From assembly GCA_964036045.1 (NCBI GenBank), contig OZ038381.1, positions 121,337,843 to 121,401,842 on the forward strand: a stretch of 64,000 nt of DNA. Direction: 5' to 3'. The notes beneath the pieces were generated by a model. The model was not told the origin of the DNA. It was given only the letters and a program-made list of their open reading frames with translations, and made no database searches. The stretch comes from Eutreptiella sp. 'Long Island Sound 2002' (lineage: Eukaryota > Euglenozoa > Euglenophyceae > Eutreptiales > Eutreptiaceae). This document shows, piece after piece, positions 1 to 8,988 of this stretch (position 1 is its first letter; the number at the start of each line of letters is the position of its first letter). The position numbers and the translations under genes are program-made.

Positions 1-16
1 CAATGGGATGATGGGG

Positions 17-128
17 GGGGCATGATGTCCCCCAATGGGAATGGGACAAAGCAACCACGCCTGGGGGGGAAGGGGCATGATGTCCCCCAATGTCCCCGGG
101 ATCCGGATCCACGGAGTCTCCGTGGATC
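17..128. repeat. G/C-rich direct repeat and perfect 11-bp inverted repeat at the left edge
   Basis: A 21-bp unit beginning GGGGCATGATGTCCC occurs at 17-37 and again at 72-92. It is followed by an 11-bp perfect inverted repeat, GATCCACGGAG at 106-116 and CTCCGTGGATC at 118-128. The G-run composition resembles the host DNA further right, not the viral genes that follow, so the virus/host boundary may lie here. That is inference. Confidence 0.5.
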
Positions 129-357
129 TGCTGCACATAACGGTCGTAGTATATTGCCACCCCTCAGTATACTAGTATCCCTGCCGGTCCTTGAGTGTCT
201 GCGTCATCAGTTTGCCCTGTCTTATGGGCGACCCATGGTAAATTGGGAGGACCTGGCATCAACAAAGTCAAAGAATGTCATTGGATTTGCTCTGGTTTCG
301 GTTGTACTTCTTGTAATGATAACAGATATGGTGCGCATTAATGTAAAAAAAATATGA
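22..357 (+). CDS. possible small or truncated membrane protein
   Basis: The frame is open from 22, but the first third is translated from the G-run repeat and is unlikely to be real protein. The part from about 130 on looks more natural and ends with a hydrophobic stretch of about 18 residues (FALVSVVLLVMITDM) and a short basic tail, as in a tail-anchored membrane protein. It overlaps the next ORF by 4 bp (ATGA-type junction at 354-357), matching the tight packing of the genes to its right. It could be the 3' end of a viral gene cut at the virus/host junction. No family is recognised. Confidence 0.3.
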   Translation: MMSPNGNGTKQPRLGGKGHDVPQCPRDPDPRSLRGSAAHNGRSILPPLSILVSLPVLECLRHQFALSYGRPMVNWEDLASTKSKNVIGFALVSVVLLVMITDMVRINVKKI

Positions 358-2309
358 ATGCTCCAACAAACAATGCAGTCAGCAGTAATGATGCAAATGC
401 GCCAATAGTGAATGCAAATGCTAAAGGGTCAGAAGTGGACAGGCAATGCACAACACACATTGCAAAACTCAATGGTATTACACACGAGCACTTCCGAAAC
501 GATAAAGTTGAGTTTGGGGTTGTGGGCGTTGATCCTGGTCTTGGTGGCAAGGAAAGTGATGAAGCTCACGTGGCACTTTTGAAACTGGAATCGGGTGATG
601 TTGTATGTATAGGTGGCTGTATCATACCGTCTGAAGCGCCAATTATCCGTCCATTTGTGCACATTGCAACCCTGGTTGAGCTTATTAGATATGTCGACAG
701 TTTCCTGGCGACAAATGTACAAACAAACATCAAAAAATGGCTGATGGTGGTAGTTGAGTCGAATCTGGCCACCATGGGCAGTATTTACTTTCAGTACATA
801 CGGCTGATGTTCAGCAATCTGCAGGATGTACTGGTGAATTCGAAATTGGTTTTCCCGGGTGATATTCAATCATCCCCTGCTGCATCACCCATTAGTCAAC
901 GTATAGGTATATACGTGAGCTCAAGGACGAAGTACAAGGCCTGGATTGTATATGTGGCAGCCCTGTGTGAGTGCATGTTACATGATGGTGGCATTCGGCG
1001 TATTACTGCTTTGACACGTGAGGTGTGTTGTCAACTTATGTCGAGGGGTCAATTCCGCCTCAACACATATTTCTATGATGGAATAAGTTTGCTTCGGTTG
1101 GCAGACGCACAGAGGAGTGAAACAGTTGAAGTGGACATAGGTCGCCAGCAAGCAGCAAGAATACCGGATCTGTCCAAGGACAAGGCAAAGGACGATCTGT
1201 ACATGGCGATGACCAATACTCTCTGGTGGGTTGACACCCTGTTGCAAAGAATACCCGATGTCAGAACCCGTAATGATTGTTTGCAGGAACAATACGACAA
1301 CAACACAAGGGAGAGCGGCCGCATGCAACATGTAGCAGCATCCCTGTCGTCACCACCAATCACATACAGCACATCACGTCATAACGCACCAGACAAAAAC
1401 GGTAGTGTTTTGTTGCACTACACTGCCATGGCATCTGTGGTACATCGATGTATACAACAGATTCGCAAAATGATACAACAACATTGCATACTGTTGTATT
1501 GTGTCCATGATGATAACCCCGAACCAATCCAGGGTATAGTTATGCTGAAACAAATTTATGCTGGTTGCGATGAAAATGAGAACAGACGACAGCAGTATCA
1601 GGCACGTTATGGTGTAGAGTGTTACGACAGACATACACCAAGGTATCAGTATTGGCGACGACAATTGGTTCAAATATGTCAAACAAGGGGGCTGAATTTG
1701 CAGTCAGTGATTGCCGATTACACAACTAGTCATAGGTCCATCACATTCTGTGATGCGCGCACAGGGCGTCCATGGATGTCGTGTGCAAAGGCAAACAAGT
1801 CTGCCGGATCAATGAACTGTACTGAGTTTTTGAGTTCAAAATTGGATTCATTGCAACCGGTTTTGGATATGGCCACGCGTGTACATGATGAGTTCGGTGC
1901 GCATCATACACAATGGTCTGCCACTGGGTCCTCAAATATTTTGGCACAGGTCATCCACCAATGCATACAATATTGCAGGGACTTGACAAAGCTGACTGCT
2001 GATCTAACAACTAACCCTGACCCTGTGCCAATATCTGATATGCAGGCTGCAAAGATGTGTCCGAAGTCACTCCCGTCATTCACAGTCAGTAACCACATGT
2101 ACAACACCTACTTTCGAGTCCTTGCGATTGAAAAGTTTGTTGATGAGGTGTATGTGCGTCATCGCCATTCACTACTCACATACCTTGGGAACAATAACCC
2201 TAATCAACAACCATTCTCACCTGAACCTTTTTCAATCAGGATTCGAGTCAAGGACTGTAAACGTACAGCATACCAGGAGCATACCGGTGCATGCATACGC
2301 GGATGCTGA
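354..2309 (+). CDS. RNase H-fold nuclease, terminase/RuvC-like
   Basis: A 651-residue protein. The N-terminal ~50 residues are Asn/Ala-rich and look disordered. Acidic residues then occur in RNase H-superfamily order: D60 in GVVGVDPGLGG, E135 in MVVVESN, and D280/D281 in KAKDDLYMAM. This D-E-DD spacing over about 220 residues fits the nuclease domain of large terminase subunits (tailed phages, herpesviruses, mirusviruses) and, less well, RuvC-type resolvases. Residues 300-651 are unrecognised. No Walker ATPase motif is seen here or upstream, so a terminase ATPase would have to be a separate gene. It would act in genome packaging or resolution. Next to RPB2 it argues for a large DNA virus. Assignment rests on motifs only. 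Confidence 0.5.
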   Translation: MNAPTNNAVSSNDANAPIVNANAKGSEVDRQCTTHIAKLNGITHEHFRNDKVEFGVVGVDPGLGGKESDEAHVALLKLESGDVVCIGGCIIPSEAPIIRPFVHIATLVELIRYVDSFLATNVQTNIKKWLMVVVESNLATMGSIYFQYIRLMFSNLQDVLVNSKLVFPGDIQSSPAASPISQRIGIYVSSRTKYKAWIVYVAALCECMLHDGGIRRITALTREVCCQLMSRGQFRLNTYFYDGISLLRLADAQRSETVEVDIGRQQAARIPDLSKDKAKDDLYMAMTNTLWWVDTLLQRIPDVRTRNDCLQEQYDNNTRESGRMQHVAASLSSPPITYSTSRHNAPDKNGSVLLHYTAMASVVHRCIQQIRKMIQQHCILLYCVHDDNPEPIQGIVMLKQIYAGCDENENRRQQYQARYGVECYDRHTPRYQYWRRQLVQICQTRGLNLQSVIADYTTSHRSITFCDARTGRPWMSCAKANKSAGSMNCTEFLSSKLDSLQPVLDMATRVHDEFGAHHTQWSATGSSNILAQVIHQCIQYCRDLTKLTADLTTNPDPVPISDMQAAKMCPKSLPSFTVSNHMYNTYFRVLAIEKFVDEVYVRHRHSLLTYLGNNNPNQQPFSPEPFSIRIRVKDCKRTAYQEHTGACIRGC

Positions 2310-2395
2310 GACGTATGATCCACAGCTTGGACACCGTAATACCTTCAGTCGAATATACACACCCACAATGCTGTCATAATTGTCAGGTGTTTTTC

Positions 2396-5300
2396 ATGGC
2401 TGATGCAGAAGCAATATGCCGTGGGATACTGAACATCATGACGGCCCCAGAGCAGTGGACATGTTTCCAGACAGACTCCTTTAACTACTTTGTTGAATCA
2501 GGCATACAACGCGTCTTCAATGATTTGCGCGATATTGTGTATGTTGATCGGCGCCAGGATGCACTGGGTACCCATTTATGCATCAAAATGCACAATGCAA
2601 AGGTTAATCCGCCCAAACGTGGGCAGGAGCATGCCTATTGCCACATGCAATCATTGGTCGGTGAACTGCAATGTGACATCTTCATGAGCATTGGCGATGG
2701 GTCAGAGAGCAACGTCATGCAGACCGAAATAAAAAATCATGTCATTGGTATACTGCCAGTAATGGTTGGGAGTAAATTGGCACCTGACGGTCCAACGCAT
2801 TTGCCACTTAAGGGCCATTTCATCATAAACGGACAGGACAAAGTCTTGGTGGCACAGCAGCGGGTCATCAACAATCATGCACTGCTTTACAAGATCACAT
2901 CAGCGTCCGATTGTGTGCAGCATATATGCGAGGTGCGGAGTACCATATGTGATGCTACGCGTGTTCCGTTGATCCTCTTTGTCAAAATGAATATGCGCAA
3001 CCATCAACCCTCACCCATCACCGTCAGTGTACCTTTCTTTCGCAACGAAGTGCCATTGATGTACATGTTTTTGGCACTGGGTTGTCGCAACATCAACCAA
3101 ATTATGAAATTGATTCACACTGCGGTCAGGAATATGCAGCTGCATATTGATGTGGACCATCTCTTACTCCCATCTGCATTGGATGGTCCAGCGCTAATGC
3201 ATTCTGATGATGGCACACCGTCTGAGCAATGGACCCGCCAACTTGTGATCGACATGTGCAGATTCATGCAGTCCAACACTCTCTGCCCCATGCGCTGTAC
3301 CATTGAACATGTCACTGCTAATGTTCTGCCACATTTACACGAACACGGTCTTAAAGCCGAGTATTTGGCGTACATGACAGCGTTGGTCCTGAGCAGCGCA
3401 GGTGGGTATGCGAAACATCATACCCATCGTGACTCACAGATCAACAAGCGCATCGAAATGCCCCATGTCCTTCTGATGCAGCAGCTGCGTGCATGTCTGT
3501 TGAAACAGCGCAATAATTTGGAGCGGAATGTTGCAAAGGGCATGAGTGACAATAAGCAAAGTCTCTGGAAATGTGTCCACGATTGGCATGCAGACTCACA
3601 GCTGCGAAAGTTAAATGACATTTGTGATCTCCTGCTCAGTATGATTCAAACACACAACATGACGCGGCAAATGATGAATGCAATGCTCACCGGCAACTGG
3701 GTCACACATGCCTCCATTGCTCAATCTATGCATTATCAGAATAACAGCCGGACGGGTGTTGTTCAGTTGTTGCAGAAATACAATTTGACTGGCAGTATTT
3801 CGCATGTAAGGCGTATCAACACGCCACCTGAAAAGGTGGGACGGGCAAGTAAACCCCGTCTGCTGCATCCGTCAACTATGGGGTTTTTATGCCCAGTTGA
3901 GACTCCGGAGGGTCCCATTTGTGGACTACTGTGCAGTGTTGCCCTCGGTGCTACTGTCTGCCTGGATCCGTCTGTGGAGCAGAAAGCAACGGCACTGCAG
4001 CATGTGAAGGAAATACTCGCCGATCTGCTGTGTCCACTACACAGCGACACTGTTGCACCATATGTATTTTTTGACGGCGTGCCCATTGGCCGTGTGCTGC
4101 ATGTGCAAGATGCATTGCGGTTATGCAGAACGGTCTCTGGAATCAGAATGCATCCGGAGTCCACCCATGAATATGTGCGATCACTCCTATTTGGTGTGCA
4201 TCTTACGTCAGGCATTGCGTATGATGGATGTTTGCACGTACAGATCGACGGCGGACGGCTGGTACGAACAGTCCTGGCTTTCAACAATGGCACACTTGGT
4301 TTCGATGCTCCACCCGTCGAACCTGCTGACATTTTGACTGCACTGACCAATGGCGCACTCATTGTTATTGACCCATTGATGCAAGAGGATATGCATATTG
4401 CATTACACCCAGAACAACATGTGGACAATGCAGATGCCTGTGAAATACATCTGCAATCCATGCTCGGACTTGCCTCCAGCCTCATCCCACGCATCGAGTA
4501 TAATCAATCTCCACGAAATACGTACCAGACAGCAATGACTGAGCAGTCTGTTGGTCCCTGGCTCGGACGTCATGAAATTGTTGATAGTACACAATTTCTA
4601 ATACATGCAGAGGAACCATTGCTGCAGTCCAATTTGAATGCTGGTGTCCTCACAATGAATGGACACAATGTGCTGATTGCAGTGTCATCTTATAGTGGAT
4701 GTAATCGGAATGATGCAATTGTGATGAATCAAACAGCAGTTGACAATGGCGTATTCAGTACGTATCACGAAACAGTTGTTCGATTTGATTTGCAAAACGA
4801 TGAACAGATGTGCATTACCCAGACGTCATTCGATATCCAGGCACGTCCCATGTTGCACAGCATCACCGGCATGGTCAATTGTTCAAATCATGTAAATCAC
4901 GGTGACCCACTCATGGCCTTTATCAGAAGTGATGGACGTGTGCATTTTCGTCTATTGCGTCAGGAGGAAAGTGCAGGTTACGTGCAACGGGTCGACATAC
5001 TATTTGGACAGCATTCCTTCATACAAGATTTTCGCCGCTTCCAAACACACCAATACGTTTACAATGGTCACAAATTGACAGACCAAGTATTGGGTGCATT
5101 TTTGCAGTATCTGTATGCTACGAAACCATGCAATGGGAAGACCTCATCATCACTCACCGTACGGATTCGCATTGGAACGGTTCGCAGACCCCAGGTTGGC
5201 GACAAATTCGCCTCCAGGCACGGCCAGAAGGGTACAATTGGTGCACTGTTGCAGTGTCACGACATGCCATTCACTGATAAGGGGGAAGTTCCGGACATCC

Positions 5301-6409
5301 TGTTCAATGCACATGGCATGCCCTCTCGCATGACAATCGGACAACTGTGGGAGCATGTGCTGTCTAAATACAATCTGGAACATACCGGTAGCAAGCCCAT
5401 ACACGGCCGGTGTTTTGACAGACGAGACACAAAGTGGCTGTACAAAATTTTCAAAAAGTCAGATCACGAGGCACTGTACAGTGGCGTCAGTGGTCAGTTC
5501 CTAGGCATATGTAGCGTTGGTATTGCTTTTTATTTGCGTTTGAAACACATGACACGAGACAAGATGCATGCACGCGCAAATGGCCCTGTTACACAGCTGG
5601 TCCGTCAACCCACTGACGGCCGTGCCCGTGGCGGTGGGCTCCGTTATGGCGAAATGGAACGGGATGCGTCAATTGCACATGGGTGTATGACGTTCCTATA
5701 TGAGCGTTTGTTATGGAAATCAGATGCGTATTGCATAACAGTGTGTCCTTTTTGTGGGTCACACCCACTGGGCACCATTTCTTGGATGACTAGCCCAGAT
5801 AAAGGGGGTGGGGTTGTGCCCACATGCAGATGCAAAAAATTAAGCACCGTATATCACACAGTTGTGCCATATTCTTTTAAATTGTTAATACAGGAGGCAA
5901 CAGCTGTTGGCATCAAAATGACATTCGGTGGTGTCCAATCATTCAATGGATTGCAGTATCTCGCGCAATCTCACATTACCCGTTGCACAGCCACGAAGAT
6001 ATGTGGGCAGATCGTTTATCGCAACATTGTACGGGATGCGAATGAGTGTTACTCCGTGTTCTACACACATGTCGTCTTTGAGTTTATCCACCAATTTTCT
6101 GTACCGGAAGTGATCAACAGAATTGCCGTGATAATGTGGCGTATAGTGGCGATGCTGTGCACCGTCATATTCAAAGGCAAGTTTCATTTCTGCATTGTAC
6201 ATGTCCAATTCCAAACACCGATTTGTCACTGGATTGCGGAGCCAATCGGGTCGTGTTTTATCAAATCTTACGCCAAACATGTGTTCAATTACGTCACGCA
6301 TCCGTTTTTCAGTAGCATGCCTGGTGCTTTGCTTGTGGTTTTTGTCTTGTCGCTGTTGTACAAACATTGTCACTTTGTGCACCCTCTCAGGACATGCACT
6401 GCCGAGTAG
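2396..6409 (+). CDS. RPB2: DNA-directed RNA polymerase second-largest subunit (RPB2-like, viral)
   Basis: Catalytic beta-type subunit of multisubunit RNA polymerase. The N-terminus has the family-typical QTDSFNYFVESGIQ. The centre has the strongly conserved VETPEGPICGLL (near 3898). The nucleotide-binding region GDKFASRHGQKGTIG (near 5200) and NAHGMPSRMTIGQLWE (near 5310) follow. A CPFCG...CRCKK zinc ribbon lies near 5750-5830, and then the usual end PYSFKLLIQE. The frame is open from an ATG at 2291, but that ATG lies inside the previous gene. ATG 2396 puts about 28 residues before the first motif, normal for RPB2. Family similarity ends near 5930, yet the frame stays open about 160 codons further, antisense to the next gene. 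That tail is dubious. A viral origin is inferred from gene order and single-exon structure. Confidence 0.93.
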   Translation: MADAEAICRGILNIMTAPEQWTCFQTDSFNYFVESGIQRVFNDLRDIVYVDRRQDALGTHLCIKMHNAKVNPPKRGQEHAYCHMQSLVGELQCDIFMSIGDGSESNVMQTEIKNHVIGILPVMVGSKLAPDGPTHLPLKGHFIINGQDKVLVAQQRVINNHALLYKITSASDCVQHICEVRSTICDATRVPLILFVKMNMRNHQPSPITVSVPFFRNEVPLMYMFLALGCRNINQIMKLIHTAVRNMQLHIDVDHLLLPSALDGPALMHSDDGTPSEQWTRQLVIDMCRFMQSNTLCPMRCTIEHVTANVLPHLHEHGLKAEYLAYMTALVLSSAGGYAKHHTHRDSQINKRIEMPHVLLMQQLRACLLKQRNNLERNVAKGMSDNKQSLWKCVHDWHADSQLRKLNDICDLLLSMIQTHNMTRQMMNAMLTGNWVTHASIAQSMHYQNNSRTGVVQLLQKYNLTGSISHVRRINTPPEKVGRASKPRLLHPSTMGFLCPVETPEGPICGLLCSVALGATVCLDPSVEQKATALQHVKEILADLLCPLHSDTVAPYVFFDGVPIGRVLHVQDALRLCRTVSGIRMHPESTHEYVRSLLFGVHLTSGIAYDGCLHVQIDGGRLVRTVLAFNNGTLGFDAPPVEPADILTALTNGALIVIDPLMQEDMHIALHPEQHVDNADACEIHLQSMLGLASSLIPRIEYNQSPRNTYQTAMTEQSVGPWLGRHEIVDSTQFLIHAEEPLLQSNLNAGVLTMNGHNVLIAVSSYSGCNRNDAIVMNQTAVDNGVFSTYHETVVRFDLQNDEQMCITQTSFDIQARPMLHSITGMVNCSNHVNHGDPLMAFIRSDGRVHFRLLRQEESAGYVQRVDILFGQHSFIQDFRRFQTHQYVYNGHKLTDQVLGAFLQYLYATKPCNGKTSSSLTVRIRIGTVRRPQVGDKFASRHGQKGTIGALLQCHDMPFTDKGEVPDILFNAHGMPSRMTIGQLWEHVLSKYNLEHTGSKPIHGRCFDRRDTKWLYKIFKKSDHEALYSGVSGQFLGICSVGIAFYLRLKHMTRDKMHARANGPVTQLVRQPTDGRARGGGLRYGEMERDASIAHGCMTFLYERLLWKSDAYCITVCPFCGSHPLGTISWMTSPDKGGGVVPTCRCKKLSTVYHTVVPYSFKLLIQEATAVGIKMTFGGVQSFNGLQYLAQSHITRCTATKICGQIVYRNIVRDANECYSVFYTHVVFEFIHQFSVPEVINRIAVIMWRIVAMLCTVIFKGKFHFCIVHVQFQTPICHWIAEPIGSCFIKSYAKHVFNYVTHPFFSSMPGALLVVFVLSLLYKHCHFVHPLRTCTAE

Positions 6410-6484
6410 CTGTGATATCACCAGAACGCACGTGGCACATAATATCAGGGCACAGAAAGCTGACAGAGTAACTTTTCCGGACAT
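5939..6484 (-). CDS. PD-(D/E)XK-like endonuclease with N-terminal membrane segment
   Basis: Counted from the ATG at 6482-6484 the protein is 181 residues. The frame extends to 6661, but that extension would overlap the NifS gene. Residues 8-29 are hydrophobic (one membrane segment or signal anchor). The rest holds a compact nuclease-like core: LELDMYNAEMKLAFEYDGAQH, with D94 and E105 and the E-x-D-G-x-Q-H signature of VSR/DUF559-like restriction-fold nucleases, then HFRYRKLVDKLKDDMC and GVTLIRIPY, a strand-helix-strand end common in giant-virus nucleases of this kind. It is divergently transcribed from NifS with only 23 bp between the start codons, so they probably share a promoter. Its 3' 470 bp run antisense to the open tail of RPB2. 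Confidence 0.6.
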   Translation of the reverse strand: MSGKVTLSAFCALILCATCVLVISQLLGSACPERVHKVTMFVQQRQDKNHKQSTRHATEKRMRDVIEHMFGVRFDKTRPDWLRNPVTNRCLELDMYNAEMKLAFEYDGAQHRHYTPHYHGNSVDHFRYRKLVDKLKDDMCVEHGVTLIRIPYNVAINDLPTYLRGCATGNVRLREILQSIE

Positions 6485-6507
6485 GGCGGACCCTTTTAAG
6501 AAATAAA

Positions 6508-7791
6508 ATGATGTCGTATTTCGACAATGCTGCAACCACACGTCCATGGCCATTGGTAGGATTGGACGTGGCGGACATTTGGGGAAATGTGGATAGCAAC
6601 AATCCACGGGGCTGGCATGCAGCTGCACACAAGGCTGCCGCTCTGCAAACAATTGCAACATTAGTGGGGGTTGATGGTGACCAAATTCTGGTCACATCAG
6701 GTGGCACCGAGTCCAGCAACATTGTCCTGCACGGTGACTGGGATATCATTGTGTCCACACCAGTTGAGCATGATGCCACATTTCGCTGTCTGGAGAATAC
6801 AAAAGCAGACACGTTGTTGCTGCCCGTACAATCAGATGGTTCCCTAAACCGTGAGGATTGCATACAGCAACTGCATGATGCATCCGCCAGATTGCTCGGA
6901 AAACGTGTTCTGTTTTCCGTTATATTGGTCAACAATGAGATAGGTACAATTCAGGACACGTCCGTTTTGCAGCACATTACACAGTATATTTCACAAATCA
7001 CGACTGTCTGGGTCCACGTTGATGCTGTGCAAGCAATAGGTCATACCAATATCCGTATGGGGCCACATGATCCATTGCATTTTGTACACTACGTTAGTCT
7101 TTCTGCTCACAAATTTCATGGACCAGAGGGGATAGGGTTGTTACTTTACAAGGATGGCAGCATGCTGCGACCTGTGTTGCACGGTGGGTCACAACAGCAT
7201 GGTTTGCGTGCAGGCACACAACATCCGCGGCATATTGTGGTGACCGCCGTTGTGATTAGCAAAGTTGTTGCTGCAGCTGAGAACGGTGGCATGCGTCGAA
7301 TGCAGGAAATCTGCAACCAAATTCGCCATGTACTTATACCATTTGTGCAACGTGGACTGATCATGTTTACAGGTCATCCCACAAAGCGCTCCAGCAACCA
7401 TGTTTCATTCTGTGTAAAAAATATACGGAGCTCTGTCATACTGACTGACCTGGCAAACCTGGGTGTTGCGGTTAGTGCTGGAAGTGCATGTCATTCTACA
7501 CACACAGTCCCATCACGGGTTTTGATCGCTTGTGCAATCCCGATGGAATTTCTGCATGGCGCCATTCGCATAAGCTGTAGCCTCCTAACCACACGTGCGG
7601 AAACGTTGCATCTACTGCAATCCATACAAAAGGTACTTGCGAAACATCTGACACCATCGCCGCCCATCTCACAAAAATTTCGTCACGATTCACCTAATCC
7701 GTCTAACCTAACCTGGTGCATTGCCACGCTTGGAGTGCTCTGTGTGTGTCTGTCGTTGTTGTCCATCAATGCAAGGCGCGTTGTTCATTGA
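6508..7791 (+). CDS. NifS/IscS-like cysteine desulfurase with C-terminal membrane anchor
   Basis: A PLP-dependent class V aminotransferase-fold enzyme, 427 residues, near family length. It starts with the family-typical YFDNAATTRP. Cofactor residues are visible: H88 (PVEHDA), the NNEIGTIQ loop at 142-149, D172/Q175 (VHVDAVQA) and the Schiff-base lysine K202 (SLSAHKFHGPEG). The sulfur-carrying cysteine is C328 in SAGSACHS, so it should be catalytically competent: L-cysteine to alanine plus enzyme persulfide. NifS-like genes are known in African swine fever virus relatives and some other large DNA viruses. The odd feature is the C-terminus: residues 401-420 form a hydrophobic segment followed by a short basic tail, suggesting membrane anchoring. 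The 3' end overlaps the convergent gene by 26 bp. Confidence 0.9.
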   Translation: MMSYFDNAATTRPWPLVGLDVADIWGNVDSNNPRGWHAAAHKAAALQTIATLVGVDGDQILVTSGGTESSNIVLHGDWDIIVSTPVEHDATFRCLENTKADTLLLPVQSDGSLNREDCIQQLHDASARLLGKRVLFSVILVNNEIGTIQDTSVLQHITQYISQITTVWVHVDAVQAIGHTNIRMGPHDPLHFVHYVSLSAHKFHGPEGIGLLLYKDGSMLRPVLHGGSQQHGLRAGTQHPRHIVVTAVVISKVVAAAENGGMRRMQEICNQIRHVLIPFVQRGLIMFTGHPTKRSSNHVSFCVKNIRSSVILTDLANLGVAVSAGSACHSTHTVPSRVLIACAIPMEFLHGAIRISCSLLTTRAETLHLLQSIQKVLAKHLTPSPPISQKFRHDSPNPSNLTWCIATLGVLCVCLSLLSINARRVVH

Positions 7792-8443
7792 GTATGACAG
7801 CCTTGCGGCGTCCTCTGTGACGTAGCTCGCTGTAGGAGGCCCGACCGTACAAACCGGTTGCTCGCTGATGTCTCGCGTTACTTGTCTGACACATTGTGCT
7901 TGGTGTCATTTTTGGTGCATAGTGAATATCAGTAACATCATCGCTTCTGTACCTGTCATCATCATACGTGTCAGCTTGATCAGCTTCCTCATTTCCATTT
8001 GCATGTGTGTGCACGGTTGTGAGTTGGGGTTCGGGTTGGTACGCATTGACACTTACCCTGTGTTCAGATTCATTTAGGACTCGCAGTGATAATATTAGCA
8101 ATAGAACAAATGCTAGTACAACAAGCGGTTTTGTTTGCGATTTGTGGTTATTTAGGAGCAGTGCAAGACACAGTACACCTGTCACAGTGAGATGCAATTG
8201 TTCAGCTGAAATTTGCATCATCAGGTCTGCCCACCTTTTTTTACTTGATTGATGCAGATTGGGTTCCACGTCAGTGCACTGCCAAACAATGGTGGGTTTG
8301 TGGAGTGTCAACACACAAGTGTACATTTTGTCAGCAACGCTCCCACGGAGCATAGACACACTGTGAAGAAGAAGAGACAACAGAGTCCACAACGTGATGA
8401 TCAGAGCCGAAATCCGAGCAAGCGCCGCTGTGTACGTGTACAT
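7766..8443 (-). CDS. unknown multi-pass membrane protein
   Basis: A 225-residue protein. Three hydrophobic segments are visible, at about 11-30, 83-97 and 105-122. A hydrophilic C-terminal half of about 100 residues is rich in Asp, Arg and His. I recognise no family. Its ATG overlaps the stop codon of the upstream minus-strand gene by one base (TAATG at 8441-8445), a layout that implies co-transcription. The 3' end overlaps the convergent NifS gene by 26 bp. Such compact packing is typical of large DNA viruses and unlike the rest of the window. Confidence 0.6.
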   Translation of the reverse strand: MYTYTAALARISALIITLWTLLSLLLHSVSMLRGSVADKMYTCVLTLHKPTIVWQCTDVEPNLHQSSKKRWADLMMQISAEQLHLTVTGVLCLALLLNNHKSQTKPLVVLAFVLLLILSLRVLNESEHRVSVNAYQPEPQLTTVHTHANGNEEADQADTYDDDRYRSDDVTDIHYAPKMTPSTMCQTSNARHQRATGLYGRASYSELRHRGRRKAVILNEQRALH

Positions 8444-8943
8444 TAATACTTGTTGCTGTACACGTGCCAGTCTGAGAACCCCGAAGCAACTGTCATCACG
8501 TCGTCAGAAGCCGTCTGCCTTTTGGATTTGGATTCAGTGCAGCCTTTGGATTTCGATGTGGTCTTAGGCGAACCGGGTAGGGAAGATTGCACAGCAGCAT
8601 CATGTTGTTCAACACAAATCGGCAAATTCTCTGAGGTCTGTGTGCCATATGACCTATTTACTGTACATTTTGTCTGTGTTGCACGGGTGGTAGTGTTGTT
8701 GGTGTTTGCAATTGGTTTATGTTTGTTAACAGTTTGCTTTTTTTGCTTTCTGCTGCCATTGATGCCACTGTATAATTGTTCATATATTGCTCTGGGGATG
8801 GTGAAAATGTTTGTGTCATCGTTGTGAATCCATCGTGCGTTGCGTTCACAAAAAGCATGCAAACCCTCCCTGATCAGCCGTGTCTCCTCGGCTGTTTGAA
8901 CATGCAGTTGGACCGTGTTATCATTCGGAGTTGTGATGTACAT
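8443..8943 (-). CDS. unknown protein with basic Ser/Thr-rich tail
   Basis: A 166-residue protein with no recognised family. The first ~60 residues look folded (TAEETRLIREGLHAFCERNARW, IFTIPRAIYEQLY). The remainder is low-complexity, rich in Lys, Ser, Thr and Asn, with short KSK-type basic clusters. It is the first gene of a two-gene minus-strand unit whose stop overlaps the next start by one base, and it starts 45 bp from the divergent plus-strand gene at 8989. The A/T-rich stretch between them should hold both promoters. Confidence 0.55.
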   Translation of the reverse strand: MYITTPNDNTVQLHVQTAEETRLIREGLHAFCERNARWIHNDDTNIFTIPRAIYEQLYSGINGSRKQKKQTVNKHKPIANTNNTTTRATQTKCTVNRSYGTQTSENLPICVEQHDAAVQSSLPGSPKTTSKSKGCTESKSKRQTASDDVMTVASGFSDWHVYSNKY

Positions 8944-8988
8944 TGCATCTTATATATATAATCCCTTTTTGCATGATATAAAATCATC
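8944..8988. promoter_or_regulatory. A/T-rich bidirectional promoter region
   Basis: The 45-bp gap between divergent start codons contains TTATATATATAATCCC and GATATAAAATCATC. These are TATA-like on both strands in an otherwise balanced-composition block. No other stretch between the viral genes is as A/T-rich. A promoter function is inferred. Confidence 0.5.

Noticed and set aside
2291-2395. N-terminal extension of RPB2 from ATG 2291
   Set aside because: Overlaps the preceding gene and lacks RPB2 similarity; ATG 2396 fits family length.
6485-6661. N-terminal extension of the PD-(D/E)XK-like nuclease
   Set aside because: Would lie antisense inside the NifS coding region; the ATG at 6482-6484 followed by a membrane segment is the better start.
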